A stretch of DNA of 37,930 nt, from contig JAUCBJ010005787.1 of NCBI GenBank assembly GCA_032718475.1, positions 1-37,930 on the forward strand. The letters run 5' to 3'. The stretch's first letter is position 1. Each line of letters starts with the position of its first letter. The notes under the pieces are model-generated. The model did no database searches, was not told where the DNA came from, and worked only from the letters and a program-made list of their open reading frames with translations. This DNA comes from Nemertoderma westbladi. Lineage: Eukaryota; Xenacoelomorpha; Nemertodermatida; Nemertodermatidae. This document shows, in pieces, positions 19,107-28,666 of the stretch. A program made the translations under genes and the position numbers.

Positions 19107-20540
19107 TAGTAGTGCATTCAGCCATGACTTGTACAAAGTAGCACCTCGGTTGATATTGTTAAGGTTTTGAGAACTGATGATATTATAATTTCCCCATAAA
19201 ATTGTTCCCCTTTCGAATGAAATAACATATAGTTACCCTCACAGGTAAACAAGCCATTTAGGAATAAATTTTTGAAAAAATTTCAGATATTTTTAAAAAT
19301 TAAAAATATTTTCGATTTTAAAAAGTCGTCTTGTTTCACAAGATAGGGCCAAAAGTGTGTAAATTTGAAAGTTTGTAAATTTTTTTGAAAAAAAAAATCA
19401 AAAATCAAAAATTTCAAAAAAAATATTTTTTTTTCAAGAAATTGTCAGAATTAAAAAAATGATTTTTTTCAAATTGTTGTACATGTCGAGCTGAATGCGA
19501 AAAACACACTTTTGTGTCGTTCGAAGGAATAATAAAAGATTAGCATAAGATAAACTTCATATTGCTACGAAAAAATATCATATTTCAAAATTTGATAAGC
19601 TGCGCTTTTTTTCCCTCAAGAGCCTTCGTCAATTTGTTTTATGAAATTTTATGAAATAGTTTAACTTTTAATCATCGTATTTTCTCGCTCCACAATTAAT
19701 CATGAGCACCACAACTTACTTTAAATCCGGGTACCTCAGTTTAATTTTCATGATAATAATTCTCTACTATTTTAATTTTACAGGATCTTTATTGCTCCTG
19801 TTATTGTTTTTGTTCAATTTTTTTTGCTTGTAGACAGAGCAAATTTTAATCCACCAATTACTTGGTTTTTATTCAAACCACCCATTATTCAATCCTTGTG
19901 TATTGATAAACTTCTAATAACCGTAATTTTTTTTTCTCTGTGACACTATGTGCTCCACGAGGTCTCACAAGTTGCCAGTGGTATTTTACTAGACTCATTA
20001 CTTTTACTTGTTGTGCACGGCCCGTTTTATTTCTGTGCTTATACTGTGTTATAGTGCAGTGTGATCTTAGTAATTTTGATTATAATGAATGAAATGCCAG
20101 CCAGTCTGGCGTAACCAGTTTAAAAAGATCCACTACAATGGCACTTCTAACCAGTAAATTATAAAGATGCCCTTTTGTGCCCCTTTTGAGAATTTGGCTT
20201 TTAAAAATGTTCATTAATTCACAAAAATGTCCTTTATCGCCAATTAGGGTGTTATTGCTGCTACTTGTAATTCATTACTGTGTACTGCCTGATTTCCCCA
20301 GCAGCCTTCCTTAGATGCCTCTATTACCTGAGTGTACGTACATATGATAAGCAACACAAGCAAGTAGTAACTAATTTTATTCTGATTGGCTGGCCTATTA
20401 TTTCGTGTAAAGTAAAAGTAAAAAGGTAAGTAAGGGTAATCCTGTCTTAATAAAAGGCTAAGACATTGGCGTTGTAAGTAGTAAGAATACTAAAACATTG
20501 CCTTACTATTGTAGAAGAATAATTCTATCAAGGAATAACA
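19107..20540. other. AT-rich spacer, no gene seen
   Basis: 19255-19480 is a patchwork of A- and T-runs with AAAAATTTCAAAAA-like words and a GTACATGTCGAGCTGAATGCG segment. That segment recalls the ~160-bp satellite at 34140-34800, perhaps an old relative. No coding potential is convincing. Confidence 0.45.
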
Positions 20541-20558
20541 ATTTAATAAATTAAATGC

Positions 20559-20980
20559 GCTCGCTGACTGTAGCTGCTCGCTGACTGTAGCCGCTCGCTG
20601 ACTGTAGCCGCTCGCTGACTGTAGCCGCTCGCTGACTGTAGCCGCTCGCTGACTGTAGCCGCTCGCTGACTGTAGCCGCTCGCTGACTGTAGCCGCTCGC
20701 TGACTGTAGCCGCTCGCTGACTGTAGCCGCTCGCTGACTGTAGCCGCTCGCTGACTGTAGCCGCTCGCTGACTGTAGCCGCTCGCTGACTGTAGCCGCTC
20801 GCTGACTGTAGCCGCTCGCTGACTGTAGCCGCTCGCTGACTGTAGCCGCTCGCTGACTGTAGCCGCTCGCTGACTGTAGCCGCTCGCTGACTGTAGCCGC
20901 TCGCTGACTGTAGCCGCTCGCTGACTGTAGCCGCTCGCTGACTGTAGCCGCTCGCTGACTGTAGCCGCTCGCTGGTTGTA
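20559..20980. repeat. 17-bp minisatellite, 24 full copies
   Basis: Unit GCCGCTCGCTGACTGTA. 20573-20980 is exactly 408 bp, 24 x 17, preceded by a 14-bp partial copy. The units are identical except for the first (GCTGCTC) and the last (CTGGTTGTA). GC-rich in AT-rich surroundings. On the minus strand all frames read the cyclic peptide SASGYSQRAATVSERLQ, giving 149- and 167-codon ORFs that I treat as artefacts. The near-perfect homogeneity implies recent expansion or a collapsed or erroneous assembly. Confidence 0.97.
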
Positions 20981-21189
20981 TTAATAAATACAATCAGCAT
21001 CCATACCTTATTTTTCTAGTTTATTAAAAGGCATAATAGAGTGAAAATACCTACAATGAATACATATAATGATGAACAGGAGGGATCTACACCTGTTTAT
21101 TTAAAGTCAAAACTGGAGGGGGCATTAGAACCTCTATTTCAATACACTAAAGAAAATATTTTAAAAAAATGAAAATAAAGAAGATATTT

Positions 21190-21650
21190 TTATCATGCTT
21201 TAGTAGCAATTTTGATATTTTTTGCCATGCTGAACACATGTGCCATGTGCCACATGCTAAAAAAGTGTAACTTCTGTACAACTGGATAATTCTAAACTAC
21301 TTTTAATGGAATCAGCTTCTTTGAAAACCTATAAAAACCGCAAATGGCACATTTCTATTAAGCTTTAGCGATTTTTATATTTTGTACCATGTACCAAATA
21401 AAAGTGCCATTTGCCACATGCTAAAAAGTGGCACTTCTGTGCTACTATGAATTTGAAAACTTTTGTTTGCTAAAGATTCAGCACCCTGTTAAACCTTGTG
21501 GAACCGAAATTTGTCCTTTTCTTTCTGTGTTTATTGTGTTTGCCAAATATGCAAATTTTGGCACGTGCCAGAAATGGCACAAAGACACCTTTCGAGAATT
21601 TGAGACCCATCTCATAAAATTCGCCGCTATCGAAAACCCGAACAGGTGAA
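21190..21650. repeat. Diverged ~160-bp tandem repeats
   Basis: Two clear copies share TTTGCCACATGCTAAAAA-GTG and ACTTCTGT and start near 21200 and 21360. A third, weaker copy with GGCACGTGCC and AAATGGCACAAAG lies near 21560. It directly precedes the 15/16-bp array. Confidence 0.6.
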
Positions 21651-21725
21651 AAATAGTGCCCTAACTATGAATACTTTTCAAAATAATGCATTTTGGCCAC
21701 AAAACATTGTTTCTGGCCCACTGTG

Positions 21726-22767
21726 CAATGGGGTTACCAAATAATGAGGTACCAAACAATGGGGTACCAAACATTGGGGTACCAAACAATGGCAATGGGG
21801 TAACCAAGCAATGGGGTACCAAACAATTGGTTACCAAACAATGGGGTTACCAAACAATGGGGAATCAAACAATGTGGTACCAAACAATGGGGTTACCAAA
21901 CAATATGTTACCAAATAATGGGGTTACCAAACAATGGTGTACCAAACAATGGGGTTACCAAACAATGGGGTTACCAAACAATGGGGCTACCAAACAATGG
22001 GGTTACCAAACAATGGCGATACCAAACAATGGGGCTACCAAACAATGGGGTTACCAAACAATGGGGTACCAAACAATGGGGTTACCAAACAATGGGGTAC
22101 CAAACAATGTGTTACCAAACAATGGGGTTACCAAACAATGGGGCTACCAAACAATGGGATGCCAAACAATGGGGTTACCAAACAATGGGGTTACCAAACA
22201 ATGGGGTACCAAACAATGGGGTACCAAACAATGGGGTTACCAAACAAAGGGGTACCAAACAATGGGCTACCAAACAATGGGATACCAAACAATGGGGTTA
22301 CCATACAATGGGGTTACCAAACAATGGGGTACCAATCAATGGGGTTACCAAACAATGGTGTTACCAAATAATGAGGTACCAAACAATGGCGTTACCAAAC
22401 AATGATGTTACCAAACAATGTGGTACCAAAAAATGGGGTTACCAAATAATGGGGTACCAAACCATTGGGTTACCAAACAATGGGGTTACCACACAATGGG
22501 GTTACCAAACAATGGGGTACCAATCAATGGGGTTACCAAACAATGGGGTTACCAAACAATGGGGTTACCACACAATGGGGTTACCAAACATTTGGGTACC
22601 AATCAATGGGGTTACCAAACAATGGGGTTACCAAACAATGGGGTACCAAACAATGGGGTTACCACACAATGGGGTTACCAAACAATGGGGTACCAATAAA
22701 TGGGGTTACCATACAATGGGGTTACCAAACAATCGGCTAACAAACAATGGTGTTACCAAAAAATGGA
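21726..22767. repeat. 15/16-bp minisatellite, roughly 65 copies
   Basis: Two unit types are interspersed: GGGGTTACCAAACAAT (16 bp) and GGGGTACCAAACAAT (15 bp). Nearly every unit therefore carries a GGTTACC or GGTACC palindromic core. Length alternation shifts the reading frame repeatedly, and no stops occur, so long asparagine/glutamine/tryptophan-rich ORFs (up to 301 codons) appear in the plus strand. They are by-products. Confidence 0.96.
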
Positions 22768-23545
22768 TGTCGCTTGCTCTGCCCTGGGGGCTTTTGCTGA
22801 AGGCATTGAACTGTTCGGTTTAATGTGATAGCAAATCAATATCAATAACCATTAGATTCTCAGCTCCTAACCTCTTGTAACAAAGAACTGAATTTTTTGA
22901 AAGGATTTGAAACCATTCTGATTCCTTTGTTACTAGATTATCTTGTTGCTATAGAATTCGGGATTACATTGATTATAATTGGAGTAAATAACTTTCTATA
23001 TTTCTCTCTTTTTTTTTAAAACATTCTTTGCCTAAAAATTCCCAAAAAAAAACGGGATGAAACTGCTAGCCTTGTTCCTGTGTAGGAGATTTGTATTAAT
23101 TTATGGATTAAAAAAATTAATTTATTGCCCGAGGGGAAGTATGTATTGTACATAACAAATATATGTGAAATGAACTTTCATCTCATCAACACATCCAAGA
23201 AAACACTAATGCCATTCATTACACAAACACACTAGTAGTGTAGGTTCACTAATCTGATAAGAGGACAGAACATGCCCGTCACAAGTGTATTGCCCATTTT
23301 CACCCAATGCAACGGTCAGAACGACCCAGAACTAATCTGCTTCACATATATAATCGTTACTATATATATATATGGGGTATTCAAGAGGTACCTAGAGGAT
23401 TCAACAACATTATCAATGTTGTCACGATTCCACTGTTATCGGACAATGAATACCAATCATTCAGATTCGAAAAAATATCCTCATATTGTTCGTGCAATAT
23501 AAGACACATAATATGCATTCATTCACAATTAGAAATGCATGACTG
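22768..23545. other. Spacer, no gene seen
   Basis: Unique AT-rich sequence. Two overlapping 76-79-codon ORFs near 23300 have no recognisable content. A (TA)n run lies at 23361-23372. Confidence 0.45.
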
Positions 23546-23548
23546 ATA

Positions 23549-23628
23549 AAAATAATTTACTTAAAAATAATTTACAATAAAAATAATTTACTTAAAAATA
23601 ATTTACTTAAAAATAATTTACTATAAAG
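23549..23628. repeat. AT-rich ~16-bp tandem repeat, about 5 copies
   Basis: AAAAATAATTTACTTA repeated with small changes (ACAAT, ACTATA). A simple low-complexity array. Confidence 0.85.
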
Positions 23629-23956
23629 CAATATGGAATTAGGGCTGATATGTGGAATATAATATGAAAATTAATATTTTTAATCAGTTATAATAAATTT
23701 AATATTGTAATAATTTAATTATAATATTTGGCCGATATATAAAGAGTATATTGTATTTGAGTTATTTGCAGCTTGTTTAGTATTATGTATCTATTATTGA
23801 CTAATTTCAACAATTCTCGACTCAACACCTGATTGTTATAATTAACATCAAAGTTATAAATAAAAATTCCAGAGTGACAATGTAACTATAAATTATAACT
23901 AAATCAATAATGAACTCGATAACTTCTTCATGACAATATTCAACGGATCTGCGCGC

Positions 23957-24162
23957 TAATGGTGGTAAGCGATGGAGTATAAACGTAACCCCACCCGCAC
24001 ACCCCAGTCGTCTATTTGGGCTCGTTCGCTGACAGCCAAACAATCGAGTCTGGATGTTAGCGGCGTCCAGGAGTCTATGTGGGTACGAGCTCGCACAATG
24101 GACGCACATCCCCTGAGACTGGGAAAAAGTTTTGAAGCAATAACGACGCCGACCAGGCCAAG
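23957..24162 (+). other. Exon-like GC-richer stretch ending in a 5' splice donor
   Basis: An ATG-started frame at 23972 codes 64 residues (MEYKRNPTRTPQSSIW...TPTRP) and ends at CCAAG|GTAAGT with the junction at 24162/24163. Composition is clearly less AT-rich than both sides. I recognise no domain, and an overlapping minus-strand frame (24172-23822) is also open. The main reason to think it is, or was, an exon is the perfect donor. That donor plus its exon tail was then amplified into the adjoining 49-bp array. Function unknown. Confidence 0.35.
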
Positions 24163-26344
24163 GTAAGTTCATAGATCCTCATACGTCATAAACGACGTCG
24201 ACCAGTCCAAGGTAAGTTAATAGAACATCATACATTAAAAATGACGTCGACCAGGCCAAGCTAAGTTCATAGAACATCATATGTCATCAGTGACATCGAC
24301 CAGGCGAAGGTAAGTTCATAGATCCTCATACGTCATCAATGGCGTCGACCAGTCCAAGGTAAGCTCATAGAAAATCATACGTCATCAATGACATCGACCA
24401 GGCCAAGGGTCGACCAGTCCAAGGTAAGATCATAGAACATCATACGTTATCAATGACGTCGACCAGGCCAAGGTAAGTTCATAGATCCTCCTCATACATC
24501 ATTAACGACGTCGACCAGGCCAAGGTAAGTTCATAGAACATCATATGTCATCAATTACATCGACCAGGCCAAGGGTCGACCAGTCCAAGGTAAGTTCATA
24601 GAACATCATACGTTATCAATGACGTCGACCAGGCCAAGGTAAGTTCATAGATCCTCCTCATACATCATTAACGACGCCGACCAGTCCAAGGTAAGTTCAT
24701 AGAACATCATACGTCATCAATGACATCGACCAGGCCAAGCTAAGTTCATAGAACATCATACATCATCAATGAAATTGACCAGTACAAGGTAAGTTCATAG
24801 AACATCATACGTTATCAATGATGTCGACCAGGCCAAGCTAAGTTCATAGAACATCATACGTCATCAATGACATTGACCAGCCCAAGGTAAGTTCATAGAT
24901 CCTCCTCATACATCATTAACGACGTCGACCAGGCCAAGGTAAGTTCATAGAACATCATATGTCATCAATTACATCGACCAGGCCAAGGGTCGACCAGTCC
25001 AAGGTAAGTTCATAGAACATCATACATTATCAATGATATTGACCAGTCCAAGGTAAGTTCATAGAACATCATACATTATCAATGATATTGACCAGTCCAA
25101 GGTAAGTTCATAGAACATCATACGTTATCAATGACGTCGACCAGGCCAAGGTAAGTTCATAGATCCTCATACGTCATCAATGACATTGACCAGCCCAAGG
25201 TAAGTTCATAGATCCTCCTCATACATCATTAACGACGTCGACCAGGCCAAGGTCAGTTCATAGAACATCATACGTTATCAATGACGTCGACCAGGCCAAG
25301 GTAAGTTCATAGATCCTCCTCATACATCATTAACGACGTCGACCAGGCCAAGGTAAGTTCATAGATCCTCCTCATACATCATTAACGACGTCGACCAGGC
25401 CAAGGTAAGTTCATAGAACATCATACGTTATCAATGACGTCGACCAGGCCAAGGTAAGTTCATAGATCCTCCTCATAATCATTAACGACGTCTACCAGGC
25501 CAAGGTAATTTCATAGAACATCATATGTCATCAATGACATCGACCAGGCCAAGGGTCGACCAGTCCAAGGTAAGTTCATAGAACATCATACGTTATCAAT
25601 GACGTCGACCAGGCCAAGGTAAGTTCATAGATCCTCCTCATACATCATTAACGATGTCGACCAGTCCAGTCCAAGTTAAGTTCATAGAACATCATACGTC
25701 ATCAATGACATCGACCAGGCCAAGCTAAGTTCATAGAACATCATACATCATCAATGAAATTGACCAGTACAAGGTAAGTTCATAGAACATCATACGTTAT
25801 CAATGATGTCGACCAGGCCAAGCTAAGTTCATAGAACATCATACATCATCAATGACATTGACCAGTCCAAGGTAAGTTCATAGAACATCACACGTCATCA
25901 ATGACATTGACCAGCCCAAGGTAAGTTCATAGAACATCATACGTTATCAATGACGTCGACCAGGCCAAGGTAAGTTCATAGAACATCATACGTCATCAAT
26001 GACATTGACCAGTCCAAGGTAAGTTCATAGAACATCATACGTTATCAATGACGTCGACCAGGGCAAGGTAAGTTCATAGTACTTCATATTATCAATGATG
26101 TCGACCAGTCCAAGGTAAGATCATAGAACATCATACGTCATCAATGATGTCGACCAGGCTAAGGTAAGTTCATAGAACATCATACGTTATCAATGACGTC
26201 GACCAGGCCAAGGTAAGTTCATAGATCCTCATACGTCATCAATGACGTCGACCAGGCCAAGGTAAGTTCATAGAACATCATACATTATCAATGATATTGA
26301 CCAGTCCAAGGTAAGTTCATAGAACATCATACGTTATCAATGAC
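24143..26344 (+). repeat. 49-bp minisatellite carrying repeated 5' splice-site consensus, ~43 copies
   Basis: The unit starts GACGTCGACCAGGCC, continues AAGGTAAGTTCATAG and ends AACATCATACGTCATCAAT (49 bp). A 52-bp form has ATCCTCCTCATACATCATTAAC instead. I count about 35 exact GGTAAG; the rest are CTAAG, GTCAG or GTAAT mutants. Many units also show ACGTCA-TCAA-TGACGT, two inverted CRE-like half sites, and GTCGAC. Four places (about 24406, 24572, 24986, 25552) share the same internal deletion, AAGGGTCGACCAG, showing block duplication. All copies are in the same orientation as the donor of the preceding exon-like stretch. Confidence 0.95.
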
Positions 26345-26968
26345 ACATGTTTAATTATCCCAAATTATACAATATCATAAACAATTACCGTAACATTAAT
26401 CATCAAAAAATAGATGTGCTAAAAGTCACCTAAATGTTCTATAGGTAGGTATTGTTCTGCTGTTTCATCCAGTTAACAAATACCATCACCGGAAGTTGCA
26501 CACTATTAAATTTGCCCAATGTCTGAACTAACAGATATTGGGTGGCTTCCATTTAATGCTACAGTAAGCCAGTGTTATCTGCAAAGTTAAGTTCCATGTA
26601 AACGAAAGTGCCATATTTGTGGCATCTGTGTCTGGCTGAAATACTAGATTTAATCAATTATCTTTGATCTTTGAGTGTTATTTACCCATACCATAGAAAC
26701 CACATCTCGAAACAAAATGCAACCACATCTGGTAACAGCAACCCCCCATCGTTTATTGTATAAATTATAAAAACTAGTGAATTCTGGAACAGATTTCACT
26801 CAGTGTCTATCAAATGTCCTTTTTAATAAATTATTGTTAATTTGGTTCAGTAATTAGTGCATGTTTTATGTTCCTTCGATATTTCACTCTGTTGTCTATA
26901 GACTTCAACCAGAGTCCGTCGTTAAACGAGGGCTGCCTATAACATCCAGTGATTTTGTGATCTTATCC
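26345..26968. other. Unique spacer, nothing assigned
   Basis: No ORF above 60 codons, RNA gene or repeat is convincing. Confidence 0.45.
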
Positions 26969-26969
26969 A

Positions 26970-27241
26970 TTAATTAATGATCAATGATTTAATATTAAGG
27001 TTTTGTTCAGAAATGAAAAAATTAGGAAGCACGTCACCAGGTGTTGAAGGATACTCAAGGCGGCGTTCAATAGAAGTGGATTAGATGGGAGAGTATCAGG
27101 TGCAAGTGGCTGAAGCTATTAGCGCTACTGATGAGACCTGAATAGCCGATACGTAAGTATGGCGCTTGTTTAACCCCCGGTAATGTGTCTCCTCATTTTT
27201 TCCATTTCTGAACAAAACTATAATATTAAATCATTAATTAA
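26970..27241 (+). mobile_element. Small TIR (MITE-like) element carrying a hammerhead fold
   Basis: About 60-bp terminal inverted repeats: 26970-27038 and 27181-27241. They share TTAATTAATGA, TTTAATATTA, GTTTTGTTCAGAAATG and a GAAAAAAT.AGGA stretch; the left arm has a 7-bp insertion (TCAATGA). Total ~272 bp, no ORF. Both ends begin TTAATTAA, so a TTAA or TA target duplication is possible but cannot be separated from the TIR. The inner part is GC-richer and holds a type I hammerhead motif near the right arm. Probably a non-autonomous DNA element, or a retrozyme-like unit captured between inverted repeats. Confidence 0.7.
27121..27166 (+). ncRNA. Degenerate type I hammerhead ribozyme
   Basis: Stem I: AGCGCTA (27121-27127) pairs over all 7 positions with TGGCGCT (27160-27166), one G.U. 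The core CTGATGA is exact (27128-27134). Stem II is GACC, loop TGAATA, then GCC, with one A.C mismatch and apparently one lost base. The second core strand is GATA instead of GAAA (A14 to T, 27150). Stem III is AC-GTAA-GT with a GNRA-type loop, followed by the cleavage triplet GTA (site after 27159). Stem I open with closed stems II and III is the type I layout, known from animal retrozymes and Penelope-like elements. The A14 change and weak stem II predict that this copy cleaves poorly or not at all. Confidence 0.65.
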
Positions 27242-27376
27242 AGTTTCTAATTACATTAACATCTCAACTCCAAGTCTTTGCAATTAATTATCAATGCAAT
27301 TACTATAACATCAATGGTTACTGTAATAAGTAATAATATTATATTTCATACTTCATAAATTACTTAAATATATTAT

Positions 27377-28024
27377 AGAACATAGTTAACAGACGCCAAT
27401 GTAATTATAGAACATAGTTAACAGACGCCAATGTAATTATAGAACATAGTTAACAGACACCAATGTAATTAAAGAACGTAGTTAACAGACACCAATGTAA
27501 TTAAAGAACATAGTTAACAGACACCAATGTAATTATGGAACATAGTTAACAGACGCCAATGTAATTATAGAACATAGTTAACAGACGCCAATGTAATTAT
27601 AGAACATAGTTAACAGACGCCAATGTAATTATAGAACATAGTTAACAGACGCCAATGTAATTATAGAACATAGTTAACAGACACCAATGTAATTAAAGAA
27701 CGTAGTTAACAGACACCAATGTAATTAAAGAACATAGTTAACAGACACCAATGTAATTATAGAACATAGTTAACAGACGCCAATGTAATTATAGAACATA
27801 GTTAACAGACGCCAATGTAATTATAGAACATAGTTAACAGACGCCAATGTAATTATAGAACATAGTTAACAGACGCCAATGTAATTATAGAACATAGTTA
27901 ACAGACACCAATGTAATTAAAGAACATAGTTAACAGACACCAATGTAATTAAAGAACATAGTTAACAGACACCAATGTAAGTATAGAACATAGTTAACAG
28001 ACACTAATGTAAGTATAGAACATA
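27377..28024. repeat. 32-bp minisatellite, 20 copies, with 7-unit higher-order pattern
   Basis: The unit reads AGAACATAGTTAACAGAC, then [G/A]CCAATGTAATTA[T/A]. Unit types run in order GG AAA GGGG AAA GGGG AAAA (G = GACGCC, A = GACACC). The AGAACGT variant occurs in units 4 and 11, seven apart. So a block of 7 units (224 bp) was itself duplicated. Each unit contains GTTAAC. Confidence 0.95.
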
Positions 28025-28075
28025 TATATATAATGCATAAATAATATAGTGAACTAAACCTTATTAATTCGAGGG

Positions 28076-28160
28076 AAAACACCTTTAACTATAATAAAAC
28101 ACCTTTAACTATAATAAAACACCTTTAACTATAATAAAACACCTTAAACTATATTAAAAC
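28076..28160. repeat. 20-bp tandem repeat, 4 copies
   Basis: AAAACACCTTTAACTATAAT repeated; the fourth copy has changes (CCTTAAACTATATT). Confidence 0.92.
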
Positions 28161-28560
28161 AACACATAGATTTAACAGCAAATTGTCAGGTGCTTCACAA
28201 TTTGGGTCCCTCAAAAATATTAAATTTATACGTTTTAGTATTTTGACGTGTGATGTTGTTTGATAGTTCCGCCATATCTAACCCAAATAAAACATTGGTG
28301 GAAGGACCGAATGAGCCCCCCTCCCCATCTTAGGTCTAAACAACAAGTGCTACAATAATAGGGTTTAATTCACAAAAGAATATATTTCTAAAAAGGTTCC
28401 AAAAGCAAAATAAATGTCTCGATTAAATATTAGGCCCTCCTTTTCTACCATCGGTTGGTTTTTAGACGAAATTAAACTAAATTTATACATATTAAAATGA
28501 AACATAAATTAATTGTGGTATGTTTTGAGCAAGAACTTTCGTAAATCATTAATGATTCAT
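28161..28560. other. Intergenic spacer downstream of cathepsin B
   Basis: Unique AT-rich sequence; no feature supported. Confidence 0.4.
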
Positions 28561-28571
28561 TTATTATTAGT

Positions 28572-28577
28572 TTTATT
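28572..28577 (-). promoter_or_regulatory. Polyadenylation signal AATAAA after cathepsin B
   Basis: AATAAA on the minus strand about 90 nt past the stop codon; another lies a few bases further on in the same A/T-rich tract. Confidence 0.65.
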
Positions 28578-28666
28578 TATTATTAGTATAATAATAATTA
28601 TAATTATATATATTTCGAGTACTGTATAATTAGTCTGGGGGGCGGATTAGTTCTACTGTTTACAGA

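Noticed and set aside
20490-21000. 149-167-codon minus-strand ORFs
   Set aside because: Produced by the 17-bp repeat; kept only as a note because one has an ATG in the flank.
21686-22823. 239-301-codon N/Q/W-rich ORFs
   Set aside because: They are translations of the 15/16-bp array; unit-length changes shift frames and no start context or conserved domain exists.
27377-28024. CRISPR-like array of 32-bp direct repeats
   Set aside because: No unique spacers between repeats; it is a head-to-tail minisatellite in a eukaryotic genome.
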